NCBI GenBank assembly: GCA_905178155.1
Contig: CAJINV010000006.1
Span: 2,297,700-2,361,699, forward strand
Source of the DNA: Amoebophrya sp. A120
Taxonomy: Eukaryota > Sar > Dinophyceae > Syndiniales > Amoebophryaceae
Length of the DNA stretch: 64,000 nt
Direction: 5' to 3'
Shown here: piece by piece, positions 1 to 12,417 of the stretch
How positions within the stretch are numbered: the stretch's first letter is position 1
Layout of the letters: each line of letters opens with the position of its first letter
Position numbers and translations under genes: made by a program
Notes under the pieces: model-generated
Seen by the model: only the letters and a program-made list of their open reading frames with translations
The model's database searches: none
What the model was told of the DNA's origin: nothing

Positions 1-61
1 TTCTCATGCTGAGGAAATTTGTCATGCGATTTATACTAGTACGATGCTTTTGCATTTCATA
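1..61. mobile_element. Introner family A, right end only
   Basis: Right half of a family A element cut by the window edge; it ends TACGATGCTTTTGCATTTCA plus TA, followed by the TSD gtaga (62-66). It interrupts the Cys-rich gene. Confidence 0.8.
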
Positions 62-2672
62 GTAGAATCCCCTCTTTTTCACTTTTCATGAAATCCTCTT
101 CCGACTGGGACACATCTGGATGAAGCTCGTCATTGGACTTGCCGCCTGCAGCTTCTTCTTGTTCACCAGGTTTCTCCTTGTTTATTTCACCTTTATTTTC
201 ATCATCACCGGTTTTCTGTTCTGCAGGGGTCTCTTCCTTTTTCTCTTCTGCTGCACCTTCATCGGAACCCCCGTCCGCTTTCATCTTCACGACCGGCTTT
301 CCATCTGGCCCGAGAACGTTGCCGTTTTCATCTTTCAACACGGTCGGGTCGTCGTCTGATTCGTATGCATTGCAAAAACCGCATGACAAATTTCCTCAGC
401 ATGACAAATTGTCCTAAAGTAGTATGAACCGCATGACAACCTTCCTCAGCATGAAAAATGGAATAATTTATAGTGCGGATTTACCTTATTTGTAATGCAT
501 GTTTTGCAATGCATAATTCATCCACCGCCACGTCTTTCTCGTCTTTCGCATCCCGCAACTTTTTCCCCGGGACCCACAGACAGTGCGTGTCGTCGTCGAA
601 CTCGCACTCCTTTTTCTTCCGAATCGCATTGTCGTACCATCTCGCCAGATCCACTTCTCCCCCGGGGTTGTCCGGCTCGATCATTTTGAACTTCTGCGGA
701 CACGAATGCGAGGAGAAAATACTTGTGTAATTGCAGTAAGTCTGTAAAATGCAATTGCAAAGCATGCAACACAGTTACACTTGTCATGCTAGCCAGCCAT
801 GAAGTCCTACTATCTCGTCATTTGTCGTGTATTCACCGATACTAGCTGTGCGTGACACGCTTTCTTGTCTGTCATGCAGAGCAGATTTGTCGTGCTGTCA
901 TCCCAACAAGACACCTACTGTACTAAACACAGTTTTTTTCCATCTGGGATAACACGGTTGCCAGTCCTCTGCCTTCACCGGGTCGTGCTTGAACACGTTC
1001 GGATCCTCGTCCTCCTTGACCCCATGGTCTCGGCACGGGACCCAGTTAAACGGGTGGCGGATCCAGCTCGGGCAGGTGTACGGATACTGGTCGCCTCCGT
1101 CACGCCACAGCACGTGGATGCACCGGCCTTGGCCGTTTTTCCCGTCCAGGTTGCAGTTATGAACTGCAAAATTATCGTACTAGTAGTAATTGCAATACAA
1201 ATTAGCCCAGCATGACAAATCGAATTTGTCATGCTGTTTTGCCTTTGGATGGACATTTGTAATGCATGGCTGCGATTACTACGAGTACGATACTTTTGCA
1301 CAGGATAGCAGTCCGTCGTCTCCGGGTCCGTGTTTTGCAAATCGTTCACAATTCGTGCTATGCATTGCAAAATAGTATTATCGGACTTTAGTGGTTCTAC
1401 TAGAGATTCTTGCAAGACAAATTTCAATTTGTTGCTGAACCAACACTGTAGTGCTGCAAAACTTCTACAAGCAAACGCAGTTTCTAGACCGATGAGATAC
1501 AGGCTACGCAGCTTTCTTCTTGACAGAACAAGATCGATGAAATACATGAAGGGTTGTTCTCGTTGCAAGGATTGGCACTTGTACCGCAAAGTACGATATC
1601 GTTATCTTTGACACCGCATACGTGCCTTCTGCCAGCAGAACTCCTTGCTGGTGTCGTCGCACACGGTCTCGAAAATCTTTCCGCCCTTTTTGCCCGTATG
1701 CTATGCAAAAACGTCCCCGCCTCGTACTCAAGATGCCAAATCTGCTAGGCAAATTTCTCAGCTTTGGGCGCTGCGCATGACAAGCTTGGCCTCGTTGTGT
1801 AATCCTGTTTAGCTAGTTCCAGCAGAATCACAGATCTAGCATACCATGCTGCTTCGAGCATCACCAATTCCAAAATACGACTAGCAAATGCTTTTCATGG
1901 GGCCCCACATAAGAAACATTTTTACCTTGCAGATTTGCATGACAACTTCTCTGGGGTGCTGGGGAGGTTTTTAGTACACTGGATAGCCCGGGTAAAAAAC
2001 CCACGTCTCCGTACCGAACAGCATGCGGTAGTTGATGTCGTTCTGGCGCTATGAACTGCAAAAGCATCGCACTCGTATAACTATAAATGCATTACAAATT
2101 TCGTCAGCATGAGAAATAAAATTTGTAATGCAGATTTACCTTAAGAAAAAGATTTGTAATGCATGATTGCAATCCGCGTACGATACTTTTGCACAGGATA
2201 GGCGCGGCGCGTGGGCAATTTGCATCGTGTCCGTTAACCGGTTTTTCCGCAGGAGAGAATCTACGTCCTTGGAGGTGGTCCCGAGGTTGCACTGGGTTTC
2301 GGAAAGCGCGGCGGAACTGTTCTCCTCGTCATCGTCGTCCTGACCAGCATCCTCCAGCGGTGGTCGCGGAATCAAGGAACGGTTTTTTTCCAGGATGAGA
2401 AAAGAAGATGTCTTTGCCGATTTGTCAGATCTTCTACTTGATGGGGCCGAAGCAGAACACCAAGGCGCCAACGGCGCAGGGACAGAAGGGAGCGAGGCAC
2501 TTCTTGATGGGGCCGCAAAGCTTGTTGAACAACTGTTGCGGCCTCGTCTCCAAGTAGTTACGCCACCCGTAGTTGTAGTCCACCTCGGGATCTCCACTTG
2601 AAGATCAGCGTGGTCTTCCGGGACGATAGAAGCCCCCGCGGCGTCTAGAAGATGCCGGGTCAGCCAACCCAT
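1..2672 (-). CDS. Cys-rich protein of unknown function, 3' end beyond the window
   Basis: Reads right to left from ATG at 2672 and runs off the left edge. Coding pieces are 2672-2201, 2049-1986, 1696-1621, 1358-1308, 1157-952, 704-516 and 363-62, separated by six introners; a seventh begins at 61. Removing each element plus one TSD copy keeps one frame throughout. The chain carries an acidic segment (GQDDDDEEN), then Cys-containing stretches (TVCDDTSKEFCW, CNLDGKNGQGRC, CPSWIRHPFNWVPC, ECEFDDDTHCLW) and ends in this window with a Glu/Lys/Asp-rich low-complexity tail. The spaced cysteines suggest an extracellular region, but I recognise no family. The first piece is ambiguous: a second frame at about 2600-2437 also reads as protein-like (VDYNYGWRNYLETRP, then KLCGPIKKCLAPFCPC), so exon 1 may hide another intron and the true N-terminus may differ. 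Confidence 0.65.
364..515. mobile_element. Introner family A, divergent
   Basis: Ends TATGCATTGCAAAA and TTTTGCAATGCATA; the usual GTATCGTACTCG inner repeat is lost. TSD attcg/attca (one mismatch). Removal joins the exons in frame (VAVDESDDDP). Confidence 0.75.
705..951. mobile_element. Introner family D
   Basis: Left end is decayed (AATGCGAGGAG for TATGC..G); right end ACACAGTTTTTTTCCATCTG then GGATA. TSD acacg on both sides. Removal joins DWQPC to PQKFKM in frame. Confidence 0.75.
1158..1307. mobile_element. Introner family A
   Basis: Starts TATGAACTGCAAAATTATCG and ends CGATACTTTTGCACAGGATA; TSD gcagt. Removal joins PETTDC to NLDGKNG in frame. Confidence 0.9.
1359..1620. mobile_element. 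Introner, rare family L
   Basis: Imperfect inverted ends TATGCATTGCAAAATAGTAT and, on the other strand, TATGCGGTGTCAAAGATAAC; TSD cgtgc exact. Lacks the common internal TTTGTMATGC words. Removal joins CWQKA to RIVNDL in frame. Confidence 0.75.
1697..1985. mobile_element. Introner family C
   Basis: Left TATGCTATGCAAAAACGTCC, right GAGGTTTTTAGTACACTGGA plus TA; TSD gcccg. Removal joins WVFYPG to KKGGKIF in frame. Confidence 0.85.
2050..2200. mobile_element. Introner family A
   Basis: TATGAACTGCAAAAGCATCG to CGATACTTTTGCACAGGATA; TSD ggcgc. Removal joins HAPR to QNDINYR in frame. Confidence 0.9.
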
Positions 2673-3251
2673 ATTTTTGATCGGGATGTTTGACGATTTA
2701 CGTATTCTAATTTTGTTTCCGTACTAGGGTTAGATTTAGAACAATATCCGTATCGATTGATCTACTGCTGCTTCCTCGCGTCGCGTACTTGTATCGATCT
2801 TCCGGAAGTAGAATGAAACACGACGAAAATTGGCTGGTTTAGGAACTACAAATAAGACGAACACCGGCTTCCGATCGGGCGAAACTAGCGAGTAGTAGAC
2901 TGAGCTATTGGAGCTACTAATTAGTACTAGTACACCACGTGCCGAATTGGAATTACTCTACGTCTTGCTCGTGGAGGTCCCTCATTTCCTCGAATAGTTC
3001 CCTCATCAAGTGACACACGATTTCGAGCTCGACAAAGAACTTCTGTGGTCGAAGTTCTAGAAACAACTTTTACTTTAGTACAACACTTGTTTTCGGTTGT
3101 CATAGTGGTCTCATCGTCATAATCTTGATCATAATCTTCTGATGATCGATCTATCAAAAATCAAAAATTCTGTAAAATTCATCGTCTTTAGCCAGGGGAG
3201 CACAACTGCATCTGCACCTGAGTGTGCTTTCGTTCCATTCATTCTGTTTAT
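2673..3251. other. Intergenic
   Basis: AT-richer spacer between the stop of the myosin gene and the start of the leftmost gene. Only short low-quality open frames; no introner or RNA gene seen. Confidence 0.6.
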
Positions 3252-6200
3252 TCAAAAATAATTCAGCAACGCCTGCTTTCGCTGCTCAGCCGCGTCTGCA
3301 GAATGATCGTCCAATTTTGTTTGGAGGTGGCCCTTTCTGCTTTCATCCGCTCTACCGGAATTCAACATCGTGGTTTTTGCGGCTCCTGCCGCCGCAGTTG
3401 TTCCAGCGCTAGCTGCTTTCTCACCCTCACTCCCGGAGTTTAACCTGATCTTTTTCTCTACTGGTGCTTGTTCACCTCGGCCTCGCGAGGTTGTTGTACA
3501 ACTTTTCGGATCCTGTAAAAGCAACTCCTGCTGTCGTGCCTTTTTCACGGTCGTCGCGATGGTGCGCAGGGGCAATGCTGTTGAAATAAGTGAAGTCCCT
3601 GGTGGTGGTGCTGGCGCGCCGCCACTGCTACTTATACTCGCAGACGCTGTAGTGGAAGTCGCAGATGAATCCATGATGTGCGCGAAAGAACTGGTTCCCC
3701 TCTCAACATCTGTGGTTCCTCGACGTTCCCCTGACGATGTTGAACTAGCTGCCGTGTCGTGGCTACTAGTACTGGGGCCGCTGTTGATGTTGTACCCATC
3801 ACGACCATTCTGTTCCTCACAACTCCTGCTTTGAAATAGATGCTGTTCCTCCTCCCCCTCCTGCTGTAGTTTCTTCGCCACCGTCGTTTTGATTCTCGGA
3901 ATCATATCGAAAATTTTCGAGCCAAAATCTTCGAAACTTGGAAACGAAGTCGCTGCAATATGATTTTTAAATCCATTCTCTTCTTGATCATTAGGCTGCT
4001 GTACACCAGCGACCGGAGTCGAGGCCACACTGTGTTCAGTGCCACTCCTTTCCTTGCTTGACGAAGACTTTTTCTTTTTCTTCTTTTCCGCCCTGCTTGA
4101 TGTTCGCTTACGTGGTTTTTCTGCCTGGGTTGTAGTTTCTTCGGCCAACAACAACTCATGATCATCGGCTTTAGTATTCATCTCGGAAGTTCTCGATGAT
4201 TTTCTGCTTTTCTTTTCTTTACTGGACTTTCTATGGCGGCGGTGGGGGGCGGGTTCCTCGTCTTTGCTATCATGTTGCCCTGTGCCACCTCGATGGACCA
4301 TGGAGTGACGCGCCAGGTGGTCTGACAGTACCGATTCACTTTCACAGCCTTGGGCTTGGCGTCGACGTGGGTCGTGGATTAGTTGCTGTTTTTGTGCAAC
4401 TGCAAGTTTGTCATGCTCCACGTCCTCTTCGTCAACATCATGCGCACCATGGTGCTTCACCTCAACATTAGAAATCGGCGCGGATGTATTAAACATCATG
4501 CTCTCAGCAGCCGCTTTGTTTGACGCTGCGGAAGGCGAAGGTCGTTGGTACAACTTCTCCGTTGTTGTATTATCGCTGCTTACTTTTCTGGACGACGACG
4601 ATGAAGCCGGTACAACTCCTAATAAGTTTAGCGAAGTTTGTTGATGCTGGTCGTTATGGGAATCAACATTCGCTCGTCCTCCTCCTCCTCCTTCTAGATG
4701 ATGATCTGTAAATTGATCGTGTTCCAAGGATCCCAGCCTGCTGCTTCTACTCCCCGAAATCTTAACCTTCCTTGTGTTGAGAAGCGTTGTAGAAGCAGCC
4801 ACCGGGGGCACAACCCCACCGCTGCTCTTCCTCGTGTTTTGATCCAGTTCTGACGTCGAGCTGAAATTCAGCGGCTGTATAGGGGTTGTGGCACCACCAG
4901 CTTCAGATCCGGACAGAAATTGATCCAACGGACTGGGTGCGGCTCTACTCCCGCTCCCAGAAGCCGGCGCGACTGCCGGTCGTGTTTCTGCACGTTCGTG
5001 TTTGCTCATGTCCCCAGTATTTCTTCGCCTAGTCGACGTGTGGTCGGAGGAAATAAAGCTTTGCGCCGAGCTGCTGCTGACACTGATGCGCGGTCCAGGT
5101 ACTCCACCAACGTCGGAAAGGACATAAGAACCCGGGGAGTGTCTGGCCGCTTTGGGGCGGATGAAATTTGAATCTCGTTCCTCATCGAAGTTCAATTTAT
5201 TCTCTCCAGCAACTTCAGTCTTGTTTTCCAAAGACCACGACGACGAAGCTGGTTTCATTTCCCCTAAGGTCGAGGACATTGTGCAGGAGGGTTTTCGTGA
5301 TGCTGGAGGATCATGTGCAGCAGATGACAAGGAATCACGACCATAAAGCGTATCCTGTGCAAAAGTATCGCACTCGTATTGTAATCATGCATTTACAAAT
5401 CGTTCTCTTAAGGTAAATCAGCATTACAAATTTTATCTCTCACGCTGAGAAAATAATTTGTAATGCATTTATACGAGTACGATACTTTTGCAATCCATAA
5501 AGCGAGGAAGAAGACAAAACTGATGTGGTCAATGGTGTCGCACTTGTTGAAGCAAAACTTAAGCCCGTCGCACTACTTGCGGAAGTAGATGCGGAGGAAG
5601 AAGCAGCTCCGGAACAATTTTTGAAGGTTTGATTCGACATAATTCGGGGCTCCGGGCGAAATACAACAGCACCTGCACCGCTGGGGAGGACATTCCCACT
5701 TCGCCTGAATTTGTTCAGCATTTTCGACGACGTGCCTTTATTTTTGACGCGCCTGCTTCTTTCAAAAGCCGAGATTCCACCAGCCGAAAACTCTTCGGAA
5801 ACGTAATTTGCACCCAGCTCCGACTGCTGTTCATCTTCGTCTTCATCATCAAAAATCTGGTTCTGATTGTGGTTATAACCTCGTCCTCTGTCATGATAGT
5901 TGCTTTCTTCCTCTGATGTAGTTGACGTTGACGCGCCGTCGACGTCGTGTCGAAATCGAGCATGGATCTTTCGTCGCTCTTCCTTCGGAGTCACCTGGAT
6001 CCTCGCCCGGGCGCTGCGTAGAGGGGCGGGCGGGGACTGGAACTCGAACTGGAAGAAGTTCTTCGTAGCATCAACCGACAGCTTATCTTGCCCTCCTCGT
6101 TCTCCATACCGCCCATTATTCAACCCCCCGGAGGTCTTTTTATTCGTACGGCTTGTTCCAGTAGTTTTGCTCGCAGAAGTGATTTTGGTCGTTTTCGACC

Positions 6201-9200
6201 TCGTCTTCTTGCGAGCCAAAAACAAACCAGAGGTGGTGGGCTTCGTGTTGTTAGAGTGTGCTGCAGACCGCGAAGTCGCCCTTGGTAGTTGTCTTTGCGC
6301 GGCGGTGGAAGGACCTGTCTTAGCGGTTGCGGTAGTCGTAGTTCCATTTCCATTAGGTTCCGAAAATAAAGAAGTCCCCGTAGGCCGCACCAAAGCCGCG
6401 CTATTGCAGCTAGTATTCATCCCAGCGCTAGTACCACCGCCAAGCAGCAGCTGCACCACATCGGAGCCGGACATTTTTTGCAGCTCCTCATTGTAATTTG
6501 GACAGAACTTTGACAACAAACCCTTCATATCAATTGTAAAAATGTCTGGGTCTGGAAGAATTCATGTTTGTCATGCTTGTCTGGCATGACTCTTAAATCT
6601 GTCATGCACGTTACCCAAGAGCTCCGTTTTTCTGTGATGCAGAAGCGCAGTTTGTCATGCAGGATAGGCTTCACCTAGGAGCTCAGAAACTTGTCATGCT
6701 GAGCCAGCATTTGTAGCCCCATCATGACACGCCACCCAGCATCACAAGTTTCCAGACCCAGACATTCTTACATTTGATACTTCAGCAATTGGTTCTCCAT
6801 CTGCAGCTGCGAGGCGGACGCGGATGCTGTTGTCGTATTTCTTTGGTTCTCCATCTGCAGTTGCGAGGCGGACGCACTTGCTGTCGCCGTGTTTCTCTGT
6901 TCGTGCATTGCAGGTAGAGGTCCTTGCGGTGGTACAACAGCTACAGCTTCAGGAGGAGCTGCAGGTATTTCCATGAGAATCGCTGCGCTTTGATTTGGTC
7001 GTGTAACTACGGAAGTGTTCGTGCTAGTAGAGTCCATTACTGCGCTGGAGTTGCCCCGCGGGAAATCATGACCCGCTTCTAGTACAACTCCAGGAGCCCC
7101 CGCCGAAGTTTCATTTTTTCCACTAGCAGGAGCAGCTCCTCCAGTGGAGGTCGTGATACCAGAAGATCTCGTAGTACCACCTCCACCTGGTACGACGTCC
7201 ACTGATGTAGTTGGAATTATCGCTGAGACAGTGGAGGAGGATTCTGCTGCAACTGCAGCAGTGGAAACAACTGCAGGAGGCATCTGGTCGGGGTGCTGCG
7301 CAGAAGCTGAAGCGCAAGTGGTTTTTTCTCCTGCAACTTCAGCTCTATTGCGGCCCCGCATGAGAACAAGTTCCGCTTCCCGTTTCTCCAACTCTAACTG
7401 TTTCCTCTCTAGCTCCAATTCCCTTTTCAACCGGATCCGCTCCCGAATTTGCTGTAGCTTTTCCTGAAAACAGCACCCCTGTCTCTTGACCAGCTTCACG
7501 CGTAACACGAACCCGACCAGCCAAAACCAGTGGTAGCAGTTGTTCCTGACCGAAACTTTGTGCTTCGCTTTCTTAGCCCAACGGAAGAGTAAAGGGATTA
7601 ACAGTGTTTTCACGCACGCACGCAACATTCTCGTGCATTTCCTCGCCCGCTCTTGCCGGAATTTTCTCCGGATCCGTTCGCACCACTTGTGAATCCGGAG
7701 CAGGTTTCGCGCCATAGTCTGCAGCTTGTGAAGCAATTTGCGGACCCGGATTTCGCGCAGCAACTTCCTTTCACAATACAAGCAAAATTGCACCGCGAAA
7801 ACGCAGCGGCGGAATTTTTTCCGCAGCACAAAGTGCTTGATCTGTCGCTGCAAGGTTGATTTATCCGCGTTTGCTATCGCGTGCAGGATTTTCTCTTGTA
7901 AAAGCCCGGACTTCAGGAACAGCTTGGAAATACCCAGTTTGAAGAAATCGTTGCTGTTTTTATTACATGAAATCGTCCTAGAACGCTGTTTTTGGCTCAT
8001 CGCACAGGAGCTTGCGTCGCCTTTTTGCATGCTAGCAACTTTTTCTCCTTCATCCACCACTTCCGAAACAAACAACTCGGCAATCAGCTTCGTCGACATC
8101 AAGGCCTCCACGAGTAATCTGGGATCCTGCTCCAGTTCTGGTCCAAAGGAGCAGGTTTTTGATCTGTCACACTGGAGAAGATCAGTACCTCCACTCTCCA
8201 AAGAAGACGACCCTGCTTGTTCTTCTTCGGAGGTTGATATCTTACCAACAAGTTTCTCCATTATACTTGCGTAATTCACCCGGAACGGCCAACCATTTTT
8301 CATCAGAGGAATTAATTCCAGAGTTCCTGACTGCTTCAACTGCAGAAGAGTGACATTGTCGTCAAATTTTCTCGGTTTCGCCTCCAGATTCGGTTTATGA
8401 AATGGAATGACGTCTGGGTCTGGGACAGTGGAACTTGTGATGCGTGTCTTGCATAATTCCTGGAAAATCTGTGTTGCAAGAGGAGCAAATAAAGAGGAGC
8501 TTGCACTTGCTTTGCCATGCAAAAACGCAATTTGTGACGCGTGGTAGGCATCAGCAGGCGTCTTTCAAACTTGTCATGCCTGGCTGCCATTGCAAGCGCT
8601 TCAATCATGCACAATTCAGCATCACAGATTTCCAGACCCCGACATATATGCAATCCATACGGTTTGAAACACTTGATGTAGTGTATCTGGGACTGTTGGA
8701 GCGTCTGTAGCAGACTTTCTAAATCTCGCAGGTATTGCTTGGTAACGGAAGTGGGTTTCGTTGCTTTATTGGAGGAAGAAGCAGTTATGCAGCCGGGATG
8801 ACCCCCCCCTGCTAGGTCGTGTGTCGCGCCACCACATGCCGACAGGCTGAGCGGATGGGGGCGACCACGGGGTTGCTGTGGTTCCGGAGAATCACGATGC
8901 TGCCGCACACTTTCCTCTTGCTCGACGTCCACACCTGCTTCTGTAGTTGTTAATGTTTCTGTCGGTATAATATTTTCAAATAACTGCTCTAGTTCTGGCG
9001 GCATTTCGACCACGTTTTTCTCAAGCCAGTTCAATGTTGAATACTGCACCTCACCGGCGTAGTGGGTGACGATAAAGCTGATGTCGAGATTGTTCTTAAT
9101 CAGGTTTGAGCAGGACTTCAAATCTTTATTGGTCGGCTTGCGGAAGTAAGGAAATAATCCCGATGATCCGGTTGTACTATCACAAATCCGCTTGTTGTTG

Positions 9201-12200
9201 ACAACATTTTCGCCATGCTCCTTGTGCAGAACCTGCAAAACCTCCCTCGTAAACCTTTCGTCGGTGGTCTTCACATTTTTGCGAAGCTGCGAGAGGTGGT
9301 CGTCCAAGGTCCGGAAGCAGGACGCAATCGCGGTGGAGCAGAGATACAACGGAGGTGCAGCTTCAGGAGGATGAAACGGAGCGTCCTGGCCGTTTTTCTG
9401 TTCTTCCACGGACGATAGCGAAGATGTTGCCGAAGATGGCAACATCATTATCCCCTCCTTGACATACAGATCGCGTTCGAAGATGAGGAAATTGTCCTGG
9501 AAAAACGACTATGAAGTGCAAAAGTGTCTGGGTCTGGAAGATTCTGAGACTTGTCATGCACGTTTTGCATGGGCCATGATGTCTGTGATGCATGTCCTAG
9601 CATCACAGAATTTGTGAGGGCTCTGTGATGCCTATTCCGCATGGCAAATGCCCTCTCCGCGTGGCCAAAATTGCATTCCCTTTGCTGCTTATGCAATACA
9701 GATTTTTTTGGAAAAATCCAAATGCAGCACCACAAGTTCGGATTCTTCCAGACCCAGACATTTTTGCATTTGATAACGACTGCAGCCGTTCGTTCGCCAG
9801 GTTGATGCACATCTGCTCTAGCGAATTTTCCGCGAGCTGCTCAAACCCGTAGATGTCCAAAATTCCGATGTATTTAGATTTACTCTTGCTGGTGATGTAG
9901 TTGTTTTTGATTTTGCGGTTGAAATGATCATCATGATCATCTAATACTTCTTCCTCATCTTCGTCCCCTTCCCCACAGCTAAAACTAGAACAATTCGAGG
10001 ACACGCAGCTGCTACTTCGAGACCGCGCCGCAGCAGGCTTGTGGTGTTCGCTTGAAGATGTTTTGTTCTCGTCCGGGATGAGTTTGTCGTTCACGCACTT
10101 TTCCACGATGACATATGTGAAAAGTCTGTTGTACAGCGTTTTTCGCAGGGCGGTGAGACACTGGTAAGCTTGCGTTGCGGACCGGGAAACGGTGATCCTT
10201 TCAGTTTCACCGTGGTGGTCTACAACTTTGGTCGTCGACGTGCTGTTTTCATTCTTTTTAAAGCCCCTGCCAGCGCTGATGCTCATTTCCCGGCTGATCA
10301 GTGCTCTTTCCAGATTTTTCCCGCAGATCCCGAGATACTTCGCCGCCACAGAAATCCCGAGTTTCTTCGTATCAGCGCGGACCTCGATGCTGTTGTCGTT
10401 GGTTTTGTTGATGCTTTTGCTTGCGTTGTTGTTCCGGTGTTGTTGTTCAAACGAGTCGCCTGCCTCATCATCATCATCATCATCTCCGCCACCACTAGAG
10501 ACGAATTCCACACCCCCCAGCAACGCTATTCCCTTCAAAAAATCCCAGACTTTCATGGTCTCAAAGTCTTTTTCCAGGTTCAAAACCTTCATCGCTTCCT
10601 CAAATTCTTTATGAACTGCAAAAGTACTATCGCACTTGTAGTAATTGCAGTCATGCATTACAAGTATTTTTCTTCAGGTAAATCCGCATTACAAATTTCA
10701 TTTCTCATGCTGTGGAAATTTGTAATGCATTTATACGAGTTCGATGCTTTTGCATTTCATATTCTTCAAAAAACTTCTGATCGATCTTGTCCTCCTGTTT
10801 CTGGACTCTTCGCGGACTGTTTCTGGTTTTTTCATAGTCCCGAAACATTTTCCAGTCTTGGAGCGTTTCGGGTTCGACTTGTTCATTATCGTTTTTATCG
10901 ACGATGCTTGATTTCTTCATATCCCGACTTTTATGTTGATCTTGATTTCGCGAAAGCAAGTAGTAAAACACGTGAAAACTGTATGCAGGAAAGAAACTGT
11001 GTAAGTGTAACTTTCTTGGAGGAATAGCATCACAAGTTTGCTCTTCAGAACACAGAAAACCTGTCATGCGGAGCTAGTATCAGTGAAAACACGTACGAAA
11101 AGAACCTCTGATGCATGTGTCTAGCATGACAGGTGATAAGTGTTTTACATACGTCTGCAACACAAAGTTACACTTACACAGCTTTTTTCTTGGATAAACT
11201 GCGCTCCCCCATCTCGCTGTTCCACCCGCACACCCGGCTATCCTGTGCAAAAGCATCGCACTCGTAGTAATCGCAGTCATGCATTACAAATCTCCATCCC
11301 AAGGCAAAACAGCATGAGAAATTCCACTTGTCATGCTGAGCTAATTTGTATTGCAATTACTGCTAGTACGATACTTTTGCAATTCATACCGGCTGGATTC
11401 CAGCAAATAGGTTTGAATTTTCGCGGTTTTGAAATCCCCATAGGGCTTGTTGAAGTGCAGAGTCGAGAATTTTCCAAACCGGCTGGAATTGCGATTCCTT
11501 AAAGTGGTCGCGTTTCCAAACGCTTCCAGTAAAATGTTCCCCGCTTGTAATTTTTTGTTGTGGTTTTGTACGATTTGGTGTCCGACCACAGGCTGCAAGT
11601 TGTTTCCAGCATGATCGTCCGCACAAGGCTGGTGTCCACCCCCTTGCCCTTGGAGGTAGTCGGGAATAGAAGTTTTCGCACTAATATTCCGCTCCCTCGT
11701 GATATCGCAAGAAAAAACTGTTACAAGTACACACTTGTAGTCAATTTAGCAACACAAATTTCTCTGCATGAGAGAGAAAACTTGTAATGCAGAAATCCGA
11801 AGGGAAAACACCTATGAAACGAGGCTGCCATGCGTATCCGGCATGACAGAGCTTGTCTGTCTTGCTCGTCCTGCAACACAATGTGTAACTGTAAAACTTT
11901 TTTCTAAACCATACGTGAAGTATTCCACGAGAACCTTTGCGGTTTCGGTTTTCCCCGCACCGCTATCTCCAGAGATGATGAAGGCTTGGGACGAAGAAGT
12001 AGAAGAAGCACCAGCGGAACATGTAGCACCTCCTGTTGTACTCTGGTCTACTTCCTCGCCAGTTCTCGAACCAGAAGTTCTTATCCTCGCGTAACTACCA
12101 CTACCCTGATTCACTATCCGCCTGAGAGCAAGTTCCGCCAACACGTGGGGATGCGGCTTGGTTTGTAGTTGTTTAGAAGTGGTCCTGGTCGATGTTCTTG

Positions 12201-12417
12201 TCCCGTCGTTCGTACAACTGATCTTGCAGTACGGATTCACGGCCAATAACACTGCGGAAGAAACATACGTGTAGATCTCGTTTTGCAGATACCGCTGCTT
12301 CAAGTTCTCCAGAATTTGCTTCTCCGAAAGCTCCTCGAGCTCGCAGCAGTCCTGGACGCTGAGCTGCTGCTTCGGAGTAGAGGTGGAGCTGCTGCCTTTT
12401 GCGGATGGTTTCAACAT
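3252..12417 (-). CDS. Unconventional myosin heavy chain with long tail
   Basis: ATP-driven actin motor. Nine exons: 12417-11914, 11702-11389, 11238-11197, 10981-10762, 10609-9776, 9509-8660, 8395-6780, 6527-5500 and 5350-3252. Taking one 5-bp TSD off each of eight introns gives 7467 nt, 2488 residues. Motor signatures in order: P-loop GDSGAGKTE, switch-I region [26 protein letters not shown], switch-[37 protein letters not shown] and the converter-like [13 protein letters not shown] basic IQ-like neck and a short Glu/Arg/Leu coiled coil ([17 protein letters not shown]) follow. Then come over 1000 residues of Ser/Thr/Ala-rich tail with Asp runs and no recognised domain. The head also contains an acidic insert after GVEF. 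Several conserved motifs exist only after introner removal. The class cannot be assigned by eye. The start is the first ATG (12417) in the frame leading to the P-loop. Confidence 0.95.
5351..5499. mobile_element. Introner family A in myosin tail
   Basis: TATCCTGTGCAAAAGTATCG to CGATACTTTTGCAATCCATA; TSD aagcg. Last intron of the myosin gene; frame kept (SSSLYGRDSL). Confidence 0.95.
6528..6779. mobile_element. Introner family B in myosin tail
   Basis: Inverted ends carry TGTCTGGGTCTGGAAG and CCAGACCCAGACA; TSD cttca. Frame kept (QLLKGLLSKF). Close in sequence to 45353-45604. Confidence 0.95.
8396..8659. mobile_element. Introner family B in myosin motor
   Basis: TATGAAATGGAATGACGTCT to CATATATGCAATCCATA; TSD cggtt. 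Removal rebuilds the conserved [10 protein letters not shown] motif. Confidence 0.95.
9510..9775. mobile_element. Introner family B in myosin motor
   Basis: TATGAAGTGCAAAAGTGTCT to TTTTTGCATTTGATA; TSD acgac. Removal rebuilds NERLQSFF. Same subfamily and orientation as 19873-20148 and 36654-36915. Confidence 0.95.
10610..10761. mobile_element. Introner family A in myosin motor
   Basis: TATGAACTGCAAAAGTACTA to GATGCTTTTGCATTTCATA; TSD ttctt. Removal joins QKFFEE to FEEAMKVLN, as expected for a myosin head. Confidence 0.95.
10982..11196. mobile_element. Introner family D in myosin motor
   Basis: TATGCAGGAAAGAAACTGTG to GCTTTTTTCTTGGATA; TSD aactg. Removal rebuilds [11 protein letters not shown], the myosin ERNFHVFYQLL signature. 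Confidence 0.95.
11239..11388. mobile_element. Introner family A in myosin motor
   Basis: TATCCTGTGCAAAAGCATCG to ACTTTTGCAATTCATA; TSD ccggc. Removal rebuilds YLLESSRV. Confidence 0.95.
11703..11913. mobile_element. Introner family D in myosin motor
   Basis: TATCGCAAGAAAAAACTGTT to CTTTTTTCTAAACCATA; TSD cgtga. Removal joins VEYFT to RERNIS downstream of the P-loop. Confidence 0.95.

Noticed and set aside
2437-2610. Alternative minus frame with KLCGPIKKCLAPFCPC
   Set aside because: It looks protein-like but is closed by stops on both sides and is not the frame that joins across the 2050-2200 introner; noted as a possible extra exon only.
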